NCBI RefSeq assembly: GCF_001650345.1
Contig: NZ_LVHF01000010.1
Location: 42,289-106,288, forward strand
Source of the DNA: Photobacterium jeanii
Lineage (GTDB): Bacteria; Pseudomonadota; Gammaproteobacteria; Enterobacterales; Vibrionaceae
Direction: 5' to 3'
DNA: 64,000 nt
The notes under the pieces are model-generated. The model was not told the origin of the DNA, ran no database searches, and was given only the letters and a program-made list of their open reading frames with translations. Of this stretch, positions 17,016 through 25,883 are shown piece by piece (position 1 is the first letter of the stretch; each line of letters begins with the position of its first letter). Made by a program: the position numbers and the translations under genes.

Positions 17016-17633
17016 ATGAAGAAATTAGCACTGATATTGTCTCTTCTTGCCAGTTGCTCAGCCTGGGCCCAAGGGGACGCGGAAGCCGGTAAAGCCAAAG
17101 CAGCGACTTGTGCTGCCTGCCATGGTGCCGATGGAAACGGCATTATGACGCAATACCCTAAACTCTCTGGCCAACATCCTGGCTACTTAGAAAAACAGCT
17201 TAAAGAATTCAAACTGGGTGTCACCTCGGGTGGTAAACAAGGTCGTAACGATCCTGTAATGAGTGCGATGGCGATGCCATTGTCTGAGCAGGACATGGCA
17301 GATCTTGCGGCTTACTATGCCTCGCTGCCAATTTCGGATAACACGACCCCAGAATCGTCGATTGAAGTGGGTCAGCAACTCTACCGTTACGGTGATGCTG
17401 AACGTGGCATTGCTGCGTGTACGGCTTGCCATGGTCCGCGTGGTAATGGCACCAGCTTGTCAGGTTTCCCGAAAATCTCGGGGCAAAATGCGGAATACGT
17501 GAAATTGCAGCTTGAAAAATTCCGAGCTGGTCAGCGCCACAATGATATGAATGCCATGATGCGCTCGGTGGCAGCGAAGCTCACCGACGGGGAAATTACC
17601 GCTTTGTCACAATACGTTGGCGGTCTGCACTAA
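17016..17633 (+). CDS. Dihaem cytochrome c4
   Basis: Periplasmic electron carrier with two class I cytochrome c domains. The start at 17016 opens a signal peptide (MKKLALILSLLASCSAWA) and gives 205 residues; 37 upstream codons of open frame are intergenic. The two haem-attachment motifs are CAACH (residues 32-36) and CTACH (135-139). Each has a downstream Met ligand candidate (AMAMPLS, and the MNAMMRSVA segment) and the PKLSGQHPGYLEKQLKEF / PKISGQNAEYVKLQLEKF repeat shows the internal duplication. It likely delivers electrons to a terminal oxidase. It sits between engB and the Csr RNA and ends at a strong terminator. Confidence 0.95.
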   Translation: MKKLALILSLLASCSAWAQGDAEAGKAKAATCAACHGADGNGIMTQYPKLSGQHPGYLEKQLKEFKLGVTSGGKQGRNDPVMSAMAMPLSEQDMADLAAYYASLPISDNTTPESSIEVGQQLYRYGDAERGIAACTACHGPRGNGTSLSGFPKISGQNAEYVKLQLEKFRAGQRHNDMNAMMRSVAAKLTDGEITALSQYVGGLH

Positions 17634-17651
17634 ATCCTAGCCCTACCTAGA

Positions 17652-17670
17652 ATCAATCACCCCGATTGAT
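17652..17670. repeat. Perfect inverted repeat after cytochrome c4
   Basis: ATCAATC ACCCC GATTGAT lies just after the stop codon and one base before the terminator hairpin. It may be an RNA-stabilising stem. Confidence 0.5.
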
Positions 17671-17706
17671 AGCCCACCTGTAGTTTCGGCTGCGGGTGGG
17701 CTTTTT
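17671..17706 (+). terminator. Rho-independent terminator of cytochrome c4
   Basis: AGCCCACC (17671-17678) pairs with GGTGGGCT (17695-17702), with an inner GTAG/CTGC-like helix, followed by TTTTT. Confidence 0.88.
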
Positions 17707-17813
17707 GTTGTCAGCTATCACCTTTCTGACGTGGCGTTCATCCTTTATAACCCCATTCAATGTGGTGCCAAGTCTGTCGGTAACCGTGGTCGATCGCTGA
17801 AAGCGCAGCGCTT

Positions 17814-17824
17814 TGTAAGAGATC
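17814..17824 (+). promoter_or_regulatory. Possible UvrY/VarA half-site upstream of the Csr RNA
   Basis: TGTAAGAGATC matches the left half of the inverted repeat bound by the UvrY/VarA response regulator upstream of csrB genes. It is about 160 nt before the transcript start, a distance typical for that activator. The right half is poorly conserved, so this is tentative. Confidence 0.3.
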
Positions 17825-17980
17825 CGCCATTTGAATAGGGTATTCAGGCTGAAAAAATTGCTCACTCAATGGCTTGTTTTGTTATTTTTCAATGTTTTAG
17901 CTGTGTTGCGATCATATTGCTGCTTGAGTGAGTGTTTTGACTGCCTTGTTTGAGTTCGGGATTGGCGTAAAGTTACCCAT

Positions 17981-18428
17981 GTCGACAGGGAGTACGACAC
18001 AGGAAATAGGAAGCGCCAATGATTGGCTTGAGCAGGAGCTCAAAGGAATACACGGAGTCTGGTCTGGATGACCGATAGGTTCGCAAGATGCGATAGGAAA
18101 CCCACGACGGGACTCAAGGATTACGCGTTAGCGTGAGATCAGATACACGACGGAACGTGTGTCCACATGGATGGTGACATTGGTTATCAGGATGGTAACA
18201 AGCTAAAGGATAGCCAGCTTAGGATAAGCTGACATGCACAAGGTAGTGTGGGGACGCTGAAAATTCATCAGGATGATGAAGAACAACAACGTTTGGCAGG
18301 GAAAGCACCAATAACAAAAGGATCATTGTCGGACCGGGAAGTTTCTCGAATAGTTACGGATGACGAGACAGAATTGAGCCAGCAATGGCAAATCATCGAG
18401 CGATAGGCGAAAGTCTGTCGCTTTTTTC
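17981..18428 (+). ncRNA. CsrB/CsrC-type RNA that sequesters CsrA
   Basis: Non-coding RNA of ~448 nt. Its 5' end GTCGACAGGGAGT equals the start of E. coli CsrB. I count 22 GGA trinucleotides, many in the loop of short hairpins such as CAGCTT-AGGAT-AAGCTG, TCATC-AGGAT-GATGA and GTTATC-AGGAT-GGTAAC, the hallmark of CsrA binding. The 3' end is a 10-bp stem (18399-18408 with 18413-18422) capped by GAAA and followed by T6. The location between engB and yihI is that of E. coli csrC. Vibrios carry three such RNAs (csrB, csrC, csrD); which one this is cannot be decided here. Confidence 0.93.
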
Positions 18429-18483
18429 TTTATTGGCTTTCTGTTATGTTTCCGCCCATTCTTTGCTTTGAGAGTGAGTCACC

Positions 18484-19125
18484 ATGTCAGCGTGCCCCTT
18501 GTGTCACCATGCTTCCACAGCCACTTATGCGCAAGATCGTCTTCGCGCTTATTTCCAGTGCCCTAAGTGCCAGCTGATTTTTGCCGATCCGGCCGCCAAA
18601 CTGACTCCCGAGCAAGAGCTTGCTGTGTACCAGCAGCACGAAAATAACCCTGAAGATCAGGGGTATCGCCGTTTCCTCAACCGCTTAGCCGCCCCTTTGG
18701 CTGAACGCTTGGCATCACCGCCTTTATCTGGATTGGATTTTGGTAGTGGTCCAGGGCCGACATTATCCGTAATGTTGAGTGAGATAGGGTATAATGTGGC
18801 GATATATGACCCTTATTTTGCTAATGAGCCGGCAGTATTAGCGCAACGCTATGATTTTGTGACTTGTACTGAGGCCATTGAGCACTTTAACACGCCTGCT
18901 AAGGAATGGGGGCAGCTAGTCTCTATGGTTAAACCCGGCGGTTGGCTGGGGATCATGACCAAGCTAGCAACAAGTGCGGACGAGTTTGCTCGTTGGCACT
19001 ACAAAAACGACCCAACCCATGTGAGCTTCTTCAGTCGTGAGACGTTTCGCTTTTTAGCGCAACGCGACGAGCTGGAAGTAGAATTTGTTGGCAATGATGT
19101 AATTTTGCTGAGGAAAACCCAGTAA
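18484..19125 (+). CDS. Class I SAM-dependent methyltransferase with N-terminal zinc ribbon
   Basis: 213-residue protein. Residues 1-40 hold two CxxC pairs (CPLC and CPKC) that could bind zinc, followed by a Rossmann methyltransferase domain: motif I LDFGSGPGPTLSV, acidic motif II AIYDPYFANE, TCTEAIEHFNTPAKEW and MVKPGGWLGIMTKL. The layout resembles small-molecule or rRNA-type methyltransferases, but the substrate cannot be told. Its stop codon overlaps the yihI start by one base (TAATG), so the two genes are translationally coupled. Confidence 0.88.
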   Translation: MSACPLCHHASTATYAQDRLRAYFQCPKCQLIFADPAAKLTPEQELAVYQQHENNPEDQGYRRFLNRLAAPLAERLASPPLSGLDFGSGPGPTLSVMLSEIGYNVAIYDPYFANEPAVLAQRYDFVTCTEAIEHFNTPAKEWGQLVSMVKPGGWLGIMTKLATSADEFARWHYKNDPTHVSFFSRETFRFLAQRDELEVEFVGNDVILLRKTQ

Positions 19126-19664
19126 TGACCCGTAAGAGAAAGAGTCGCAAGATCGGTAGCGAAGGCCCAGCGGTATACCGTGAGAAGTCGACAACCCAAT
19201 TGGAACTTGAAGCGCGTAAGCGTCAGAAAGACAAAAAGCGTAAAGGTTTAAAATCAGGTAGCCGCCACTCAGCTGCTATCGATGAGCAGAAAAAAGGTTC
19301 AGGCAAAGCGCGTGACCCTCGTCTAGGCAGTAAGAAGCCAATTCCATTGGTAGTCGATAACAAGCCGAAGACCAAAAAAGAACGTCGCATGAGCGCTGAG
19401 CAAGAACTCGCGATGCTTGAGAACGATGCACAACTAATGGTGTTGTTGGATCGCCTTGAAGCGGGTGAATCGCTAGGTGCTGGTCTGCAAAAACAAGTGG
19501 ATGAGAAACTGGACCGTATCGAACAGCTAATGAAACAGCTGGGTCTACTTGAAGAAGAACAGCCAGAGTTTGACGAGCAGCCTGTGGCAAAAGGCCCGCA
19601 GTCTGATGACGATCTGCTGGCCCAGTTTGAAAACATGGATTACGACGACTTCGACAAGGAGTAA
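19125..19664 (+). CDS. yihI: Der GTPase-activating protein YihI
   Basis: Activator of the GTPase Der (EngA) that tunes 50S subunit assembly. The 179-residue sequence has the typical composition: a very basic N-terminal half (MTRKRKSRKIGSEGPAVYRE, KRQKDKKRKGLKSGSRHS), the conserved RDPRLGSKKPIPL, then the folded EQELAMLENDAQLMVLLDRLE helix region and an acidic C-terminus ending near DYDDFDKE. It is coupled to the upstream methyltransferase. The neighbourhood with the Csr RNA upstream and hemN downstream matches E. coli. Confidence 0.95.
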   Translation: MTRKRKSRKIGSEGPAVYREKSTTQLELEARKRQKDKKRKGLKSGSRHSAAIDEQKKGSGKARDPRLGSKKPIPLVVDNKPKTKKERRMSAEQELAMLENDAQLMVLLDRLEAGESLGAGLQKQVDEKLDRIEQLMKQLGLLEEEQPEFDEQPVAKGPQSDDDLLAQFENMDYDDFDKE

Positions 19665-19667
19665 CCC

Positions 19668-20144
19668 TTGCAAGATATGACACTGTGGTTAGGACTCGGC
19701 GGAAGCATCGTCGCGGTATTGGCCTGTTACGCGGGCTATTTGTTGTTTAAGTTGTATCAACAGACACAACGCCACAAAGCCTTCCTTGCTCGTGCTGAAG
19801 CAGAGCAGGAGCAAAAGCGTGACCAGCGCAATGCTACAATTATGGATAGCGTGTTTATTATTGCTGATGCAGGTAAACAGGCGCAGTGTGATATGTCGGA
19901 AGTCTCGATTCGACTGTATAAGTTGATGGAAGTCTTGCAGGGCGATGCGGCATTAGATTTTGCTGCGACTTACCCTGCAATGAACGAGCTTTATCACGTG
20001 GTGAAAGACATGCCACGCGGTGAAGCGCGTCAGACCATCCAGAAAAAAGAGCGCATGCAATTGGATTTGATCCGCATGAAAGCTGAAGCGCGTTTGCAAG
20101 ACAGTATCATGCTTGAGCTTGATGCCATCCTCGCAAAAAAGTAA
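19668..20144 (+). CDS. DUF2489 membrane-anchored protein
   Basis: 158 residues: one N-terminal transmembrane helix (LWLGLGGSIVAVLACYAGYLLFKLY, residues ~5-29) and a helical cytoplasmic part with the basic-acidic stretch FLARAEAEQEQKRDQRNATIM. The family is DUF2489, of unknown function. I favour the TTG at 19668 because AAGGAG ends six bases upstream; the first ATG at 19677 would be 15 bases away. It follows yihI by three bases and is probably cotranscribed with it and the methyltransferase gene. Confidence 0.85.
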   Translation: MQDMTLWLGLGGSIVAVLACYAGYLLFKLYQQTQRHKAFLARAEAEQEQKRDQRNATIMDSVFIIADAGKQAQCDMSEVSIRLYKLMEVLQGDAALDFAATYPAMNELYHVVKDMPRGEARQTIQKKERMQLDLIRMKAEARLQDSIMLELDAILAKK

Positions 20145-20296
20145 CGATTTCGCTTTGTTAGCCAAGGTGAAATGACGCTGCTTATACCCAAGCGAACAAG
20201 GTTTGCTTGGGTATATAACTCGTAAGTGTTCTACATCTTTATTAACTTGTGGCACACTAACCCGCAAATCCAAGCCCTACACAATTGGAATCCGCA

Positions 20297-21670
20297 ATGT
20301 CGAACGAGCAGATTATTTGGGATCAGGCCCTGATCGAAAAGTATAACTATTCGGGTCCTCGCTACACTTCTTACCCAACCGCGTTGGAGTTTCATGAAGG
20401 CTTCACCGAGGCGGAGTTTGATACCGCTTGCGCTCAATACCCAGAGCGTAAACTGTCGTTGTATGTGCACATCCCGTTTTGTCACAAGCTTTGTTACTAC
20501 TGTGGCTGTAATAAAATCATTACCCGCCATCAGCACAAAGCCGATCAATACCTTGATGTCCTAGAGCAGGAAATTCGTCACCGCGCGAAAGCGTTCGGTC
20601 AACGTCAGGTGAGCCAACTCCACTGGGGTGGCGGTACACCAACTTTCCTTACTAAGGCGCAGGTTAGCCGTTTGATGACCATGCTGCGCGACCAATTTAG
20701 CTTTGATGCTGATGCTGAAATCAGTATTGAAGTGGATCCACGTGAAATCGAGCTGGATATGCTGGATCACCTACGTAGCGAAGGCTTCAACCGCCTGAGT
20801 ATCGGGGTGCAGGACTTCAACAAAGAAGTGCAAAAGCTGGTGAACCGTGAGCAAGATGAAGCATTCATTTTTGCGATGGTGAAGCGTGCCAAAGAATTGG
20901 GCTTTCGCTCAACCAACTTGGATTTGATTTATGGCTTGCCAATGCAAAACCAAGCCTTGTTTGCTGAGACGTTAAAGCAAGTGCTGGAAATGCAACCGGG
21001 TCGTTTGTCGGTGTTTAACTACGCCCACATGCCAAAACTGTTTGCTGCCCAGCGTAAAATCAAAGATGACTTGCTACCAGCGCCAAAAGAAAAACTGGCG
21101 ATGCTGCAAGATACCATTGCGACCCTGACTGGTGCGGGTTACCAGTTTATTGGTATGGATCACTTTGCCCTGCCACAAGACGAGTTAGCGGTTGCTCAGC
21201 GTGAAGGCATTTTGCACCGTAACTTCCAAGGCTACACCACTCAAGGTGAGTGTGATTTGTTGGGCTTTGGGGTGTCAGCGATTTCCATGATTGGTGACTG
21301 TTACGCGCAGAACCAAAAAGAGCTGAAAGCTTATTACGCGGACGTGGCTGATCATGAGCATGCACTGTGGAAAGGTGTTGGACTCGATGCCGATGATTTA
21401 CTGCGTCGTGAAGTGATCAAAGCGCTGATCTGTAACTTCCAGCTTGATAAGAAAGCGATTGAAGCGCAGTTCGACCTCGACTTTGATAGCTACTTTGCTG
21501 AAGACCTTGAATTGCTACAAACCTTCATTAACGATGAGTTGGTGACGGTGAGTGACGATCTGATTTTTGTTGAGCTGAAAGGTCGCTTGCTGATCCGTAA
21601 CATTTGCATGTGTTTTGACAAATACCTGCGTGACCGTGCGCGTCAACAGCAGTTCTCTCGTGTGATTTAA
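20297..21670 (+). CDS. hemN: Oxygen-independent coproporphyrinogen III oxidase
   Basis: Radical-SAM enzyme that converts coproporphyrinogen III to protoporphyrinogen IX under low oxygen. Cluster cysteines are C62, C66 and C69 (FCHKLCYYCGC), and the next cysteine C71 is also conserved in HemN. GGGTPTFL, the DPREIE segment and the C-terminal HemN domain (GRLLIRNICMCFDKYL) are present. The ATG at 20297 with GGA upstream gives 457 residues, equal to E. coli HemN. It is monocistronic and ends in a very strong terminator. Confidence 0.97.
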   Translation: MSNEQIIWDQALIEKYNYSGPRYTSYPTALEFHEGFTEAEFDTACAQYPERKLSLYVHIPFCHKLCYYCGCNKIITRHQHKADQYLDVLEQEIRHRAKAFGQRQVSQLHWGGGTPTFLTKAQVSRLMTMLRDQFSFDADAEISIEVDPREIELDMLDHLRSEGFNRLSIGVQDFNKEVQKLVNREQDEAFIFAMVKRAKELGFRSTNLDLIYGLPMQNQALFAETLKQVLEMQPGRLSVFNYAHMPKLFAAQRKIKDDLLPAPKEKLAMLQDTIATLTGAGYQFIGMDHFALPQDELAVAQREGILHRNFQGYTTQGECDLLGFGVSAISMIGDCYAQNQKELKAYYADVADHEHALWKGVGLDADDLLRREVIKALICNFQLDKKAIEAQFDLDFDSYFAEDLELLQTFINDELVTVSDDLIFVELKGRLLIRNICMCFDKYLRDRARQQQFSRVI

Positions 21671-21689
21671 GCGAGCAAGAAAAGCATAC

Positions 21690-21726
21690 AAAAAGGCCGT
21701 GTTATCTCAGATAACACGGCCTTTTT
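21690..21726. terminator. Bidirectional terminator between hemN and the 42-aa gene
   Basis: A 16-bp perfect stem AAAAGGCCGTGTTATC / GATAACACGGCCTTTT with a TCA loop is flanked by A-rich and T-rich sequence on both sides. It can end hemN (+) and the small gene at 21755-21883 (-). Confidence 0.93.
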
Positions 21727-21754
21727 ATTTCGAATTTTTTAGCCGTTAAGCTAA

Positions 21755-21883
21755 TTAATTCGAAAACATGTTAACGGCGGCGATCAGCGCCAGCACCCCA
21801 GCAGCAAAATGGTTAATACCACCTGCAGCCAAATCACTGACGGCCGGCATCGCCACGCTCGCAGACATTAAACTCTCAAGCAT
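21755..21883 (-). CDS. 42-residue hydrophobic small protein
   Basis: A short ORF below usual length cut-offs. It has ATG at 21883, GGAG eight bases upstream, and ends 29 nt before a bidirectional terminator. The product starts MLESLMSASVAMPAVSD and continues with a Gly/Ala-rich hydrophobic stretch (HFAAGVLALIAAVNMFSN at the C-terminus), suggesting one membrane helix or a toxin- or bacteriocin-like peptide. A promoter-like TTGGGC-16-TATCAT lies just upstream, next to a CCCAATTGGG palindrome (21922-21931). I do not recognise the family. Confidence 0.65.
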   Translation of the reverse strand: MLESLMSASVAMPAVSDLAAGGINHFAAGVLALIAAVNMFSN

Positions 21884-22120
21884 GAACGTGTCTCCACAAT
21901 GATAACTTTCCCAGTTGCGCGCCCAATTGGGGGTAACTGAGTCTTTCAGCCACGCGGACGTGACCCTGAAAATCGAAAAGTGGCGGTATTCTACGTGAAT
22001 TCATGGCGGTGAAAACTGCTTTTGCGCAATAAATCAGCAGTTTTAGCAATTACAGTAGGAAGTGTTATGGCTGGATAAAAAATGTTTATCTGGCGAGATA
22101 AATGGTTAAGAGCGGAAAGG

Positions 22121-22142
22121 GCGCCAGCAGATTTGCTGGCGC
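22121..22142 (-). terminator. Hairpin downstream of add
   Basis: A perfect stem GCGCCAGC / GCTGGCGC lies 14 nt after the add stop. On the minus strand it is followed by CCTTTCC, a weak T-tail. Confidence 0.6.
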
Positions 22143-22155
22143 TATCAGAAGATGA

Positions 22156-23160
22156 TTAAGCGCGATCCGCGACTTTTGCTTTAAGTACTTGTTTTTCGCT
22201 ATCAGACAAGAATGATAGCGTTAGGCCGTTTTCTTGAGCTTGGCGAATTTGCACTTGGCTTAGTCCGGCTTTTGGTGCTGCTACTTCGTATTCGTATGGT
22301 AGCTCGATACCTTCTACTGCTGGGTCGTCGGTGTTCAGACACGCCAAGATGCCGTGATCCAAGAATTGCTTCACTGGGTGGCTGTCGAACGAAGCGACCG
22401 TGCTGGTTTGGATGTTAGAGGTTAGGCACGACTCGATACCGATGTTGTGCTCAGCAAGGTAATCCATCAGTTTTGGATCGTGGATTGCTTTCACACCGTG
22501 ACCAATACGCACAGCACCTAGCTCTTTGATAGCTTGCCACATGCTTTCCGGCCCTGCCGCTTCACCTGCGTGCACCGTTACACGAAGATCAGCGTCACGC
22601 ACTTGTTTGAAGTGGTTAACAAATTGCTCGCCTGGTTGACCAAGTTCATCACCGGCTAAGTCAATCGCCACTAAGTTGTCTTTTTGCGTTAATAGAGCAT
22701 CTAGCTCTTGCTGACAAGCGTCGGTACCAAAGGTACGGCTCATAATACCGATCAGGTTGGCTTGAACATCGAAGTCACGACAGCCCGCTTTTACACCGTC
22801 GACGACAGCTTCAACGACACCCGCAACTGGCAAGTTGTGTTTCATTGCCATGTAGTAAGGTGAGAAACGCAATTCGGCATAATCGATTTGTGCGTTCAGG
22901 GCATCTTCTACGTTCTCGTAAGCGACGCGGCGACATGCATCAAGATCGCCCAATACCGCCACACCCCAATCGAGTTTCGATAGGAACGCTACCAAGCTAG
23001 GCTCAGCTTCTACGATTTGAACGTGAGGACGTAGTGATTCGATATCGTGGCCTGGTAGGGTCATACCAAATTTTTGGCCTAGTTCGAGAATAGTCTGGAT
23101 GCGGATATTACCGTCGAGGTGGCGGTGAATATCTGTCAGCGGAAGGTGCTTAGTAATCAT
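22156..23160 (-). CDS. add: Adenosine deaminase
   Basis: Cytoplasmic zinc enzyme of purine salvage that turns adenosine and deoxyadenosine into inosine and deoxyinosine. The 334-residue protein has the metal ligands in HRHLDG (residues 12-17), the catalytic [12 protein letters not shown] segment, the RIGHG motif, the substrate-contacting SCLTSN and the LNTDDPAV metal/catalytic Asp pair. Start and length are as expected. The next gene upstream, a GGDEF-EAL protein, is same-strand but 80 nt away and functionally unrelated. Confidence 0.96.
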   Translation of the reverse strand: MITKHLPLTDIHRHLDGNIRIQTILELGQKFGMTLPGHDIESLRPHVQIVEAEPSLVAFLSKLDWGVAVLGDLDACRRVAYENVEDALNAQIDYAELRFSPYYMAMKHNLPVAGVVEAVVDGVKAGCRDFDVQANLIGIMSRTFGTDACQQELDALLTQKDNLVAIDLAGDELGQPGEQFVNHFKQVRDADLRVTVHAGEAAGPESMWQAIKELGAVRIGHGVKAIHDPKLMDYLAEHNIGIESCLTSNIQTSTVASFDSHPVKQFLDHGILACLNTDDPAVEGIELPYEYEVAAPKAGLSQVQIRQAQENGLTLSFLSDSEKQVLKAKVADRA

Positions 23161-23240
23161 AGTTATAACAGCCCTGAGTTGAAGTCCGAGTCAAGTGTGG
23201 TGCGATAGTATACGCAAAGCGGAAAATACTATCAGTATAG

Positions 23241-25805
23241 TCAGCGCGGATATTCCATCACCAAGTCACTCTTTTGTGGGTTATTTACCATATCTGTTGA
23301 CCATTGTGACAACGGCAGCGGCTTGGCGTAATAAAAACCTTGTGCGTAGCGACACCCTAATTGCGTCAGCTTCTCGGCTTGCGCCGCCGTTTCGACCCCT
23401 TCAGCCACAATATCAGCGTGGAAGTTATTGGCGATGGTGATGATCGCCGCTACGACTGAGCAGCAGTTGTCGTTCTCCATCATCTCGTTGACAAACGAGC
23501 GATCAATTTTGAGGCTATCGAACGGTAGCTGAGTCAGGTAAGCCAGTGATGAATAGCCTGTACCAAAGTCATCGATGGCGATGTGGATCCCGAGCTGACG
23601 GACATGATTCAAGATATGGGTGGTCAGCAAGGGCTGGCTTACTAATCGTGATTCGGTGACTTCTAGCGTTAAGTTGGCGGCTGGGAGTTGGGTGGTTTCC
23701 AATACCGCTTCTAACTGCTCGATAAAGCCAGCTTGCAGTAGCTGGCACACCGACAGATTGACATGCAGCATGAAATCTTGCGGCCAGCGTCCTTGGCGAA
23801 TTTGTTCCGCCGTTTGCTGGCAGGCTTGGTGCAGAACCCGATGACCAATATCGATGATCATCCCGTTGTCTTCCGCCAGTGGAATAAATTTGTTGGGTGG
23901 CACTAGACCACGGCTAGGGCTACGCCAACGGATCAGCGCTTCAGCGCCACAAATTCGCTGCTGGGTTAAGTTGATCAATGGTTGGTAATGGACCTCGAAC
24001 TCATCGTTATCGAGTGCACGTTTTAACTCCGCGGTTAACCGAGTTTGCTCGATAGAGGCGGTCATCAAGCTGGATTGATAGTGACAAAACAGCGGGTGCT
24101 CTTGCTGCTTGGCCTGACTGAGCGCGAGGCTCGCGTTACGCACCCATTCATTAATGCCATTTTCTGGTAATCGCCCTCGCACAATCCCCGCTCGGGCGCG
24201 GAGCATGACATCAATGCCATCGACGATAAACGGACGATGGAAGATAGCCAGTGCCTGCTGGGCTAGGGACTCGATTTGCTGCGGGGTGACCAATTCGGTG
24301 CTAAACAGGGCAAACTCATCGCGTCCGACTCGGCTGACGATGATCTCGGTCGGCAAGACTTGCTGCAAACGCTCGGTGATTTGGATTAGTAGTTGGTCAC
24401 CATTGATGTGGCCGAGGCTGTCGTTAATGTTGCGGAAGGATTTGAGCCCGACTAACACCAAGCTCCCTTGGCTGCCGTTACGTAAGCTGTTGGTGGTATC
24501 GACCAAGCCTTGTTGGCTCAGTAAGCCTGTCAGGTTATCGTACAGCACATGTTGGCGCAGTGAGCTAAAAGAATGCTGTAAGCGGCGCGACATGGATTTA
24601 ATGGCGCTGATGAGTTGCTGGGTTTCTTTGAGTGAGCCCCCAGAGCTGACAGGGATATCCCAATGGTACTCGGTGAGTTTTTTCGAGGCATCGGCAATTT
24701 CGGTGATCGGGCGGGTAATGCGGCCTAAGATCACGAGCCCTAGGCATAAGCCACCGCCACCCAGTAGTAGTGCAGCAATGAGGCCCATCATTTGTTGATC
24801 GGGCAGTTGTCCGAGCAAATCGTCTTCTGGGGTGGTGACTACGATATACCAGTTTAAGCCGTATGGGTCTTGATAAGGGGTGATGCGGCTAAAATAGCGG
24901 TTACCTTGATGATAAAAAGCAAAGCCTTTGGTGAGCGCTTGTTCGCGTAGTTGCTGGCGTTGGATGTAATCTCCGCTGGCGGCAATTAAAGGCGATGAGC
25001 TGGCTGCTGGGATCAGGCGGTCGAGTCCGTCTCCGAGAATAGGGCTATTGTCAGAGGTGCCGACTAATAAGCCTTGCTCATCCATGATGTAAATCATGCC
25101 CGTCGATGCACTCGCTTCGTCGATCAGAAACTGTTTGATATGGCTGAGGTTAATATCAGTAACGGTGATCCCAATTAGGGTATCGTGCTGCATCACCGGC
25201 GAGACCGCGGAAATGGTCAGGGTCTGGTTCTCATCCATGTTGTTATACACCGCCGACCAACCCGCTTGCTGGCTTTTGGCAAAGGGGGCATACCAAGGGC
25301 GGGTCAGAGGGTTGTAGTTTTTGATCTGGTGACTGCTAGGGTGGTGATAACTGTTGCCCGCAAAAATATAGAGGTCGTTTGCGGTGCGTTGGTCTTTGAG
25401 CAACAAGGCATACTGGTTGTTGGGCTCTTTACGAAATCCGACTAAGTGACCGTCTTCGCTGGCAAAGGCAATGGTATTGATTTGCTGTTGACCGTTGTAG
25501 AGGAAGGAGATGGCATCAAATAAGTAGCCTTCCAAAATGGTCAATTGCGGTGGTTGGTACAGTTGGTGACGTTGAATACTATCAGCGAGAGTGACGTTGA
25601 TATTGAACGGGTCGCCGAGGAATAATTTGAGATCGTTACTGATATTTTTGGTGTAAGACGACAGAAGCTTGTTACTGACCTCCGATAGCATGCGCTCGTA
25701 ACTATTATGCTGCGCAATCGCGATCACCCCAACTGTAAGAAGCAGAATTAAGGTAAAAGGCAACATTACTGCGGTGCGAAGAGTGATCAATGGGAGGCGT
25801 GTCAT
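23241..25805 (-). CDS. Membrane c-di-GMP phosphodiesterase: dCACHE sensor, HAMP, degenerate GGDEF, EAL
   Basis: 854 residues. TM1 is near residues 13-31 and TM2 near 339-361. The ~300-residue periplasmic part between them reads as a double CACHE ligand-sensing domain (TLTISAVSPVMQHDTLIGITVTDI). After a HAMP-like linker (GRITRPITEIADASKKLTE) comes a GGDEF domain whose active site is GRDEF (494-498) rather than GGDEF, with no RxxD inhibitory site. The EAL domain (~590-835) keeps EALIRWRSP, HVNLS, LEVTESR, IDDFGTGYSS, SLKIDRSFV and VAEGVET. It most likely degrades c-di-GMP, with the GGDEF domain inactive or regulatory. Ligand unknown. Confidence 0.92.
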   Translation of the reverse strand: MTRLPLITLRTAVMLPFTLILLLTVGVIAIAQHNSYERMLSEVSNKLLSSYTKNISNDLKLFLGDPFNINVTLADSIQRHQLYQPPQLTILEGYLFDAISFLYNGQQQINTIAFASEDGHLVGFRKEPNNQYALLLKDQRTANDLYIFAGNSYHHPSSHQIKNYNPLTRPWYAPFAKSQQAGWSAVYNNMDENQTLTISAVSPVMQHDTLIGITVTDINLSHIKQFLIDEASASTGMIYIMDEQGLLVGTSDNSPILGDGLDRLIPAASSSPLIAASGDYIQRQQLREQALTKGFAFYHQGNRYFSRITPYQDPYGLNWYIVVTTPEDDLLGQLPDQQMMGLIAALLLGGGGLCLGLVILGRITRPITEIADASKKLTEYHWDIPVSSGGSLKETQQLISAIKSMSRRLQHSFSSLRQHVLYDNLTGLLSQQGLVDTTNSLRNGSQGSLVLVGLKSFRNINDSLGHINGDQLLIQITERLQQVLPTEIIVSRVGRDEFALFSTELVTPQQIESLAQQALAIFHRPFIVDGIDVMLRARAGIVRGRLPENGINEWVRNASLALSQAKQQEHPLFCHYQSSLMTASIEQTRLTAELKRALDNDEFEVHYQPLINLTQQRICGAEALIRWRSPSRGLVPPNKFIPLAEDNGMIIDIGHRVLHQACQQTAEQIRQGRWPQDFMLHVNLSVCQLLQAGFIEQLEAVLETTQLPAANLTLEVTESRLVSQPLLTTHILNHVRQLGIHIAIDDFGTGYSSLAYLTQLPFDSLKIDRSFVNEMMENDNCCSVVAAIITIANNFHADIVAEGVETAAQAEKLTQLGCRYAQGFYYAKPLPLSQWSTDMVNNPQKSDLVMEYPR

Positions 25806-25883
25806 TATTATTTTTAATGTCGTGCAGTCTTTAAGTCAGAATAGTGGCGTTTTTTATAAAACGATGCAATATTCCGCGTGGGA

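Noticed and set aside
17653..17865. 70-codon minus-strand ORF between cytochrome c4 and the Csr RNA
   Set aside because: It contains the cytochrome c4 terminator, has no ribosome site and is basic low-information sequence.
23241..25805. GGDEF-EAL gene as a decaying gene
   Set aside because: Only the GGDEF motif deviates; the frame, sensor and EAL residues are intact, as in many dedicated phosphodiesterases.
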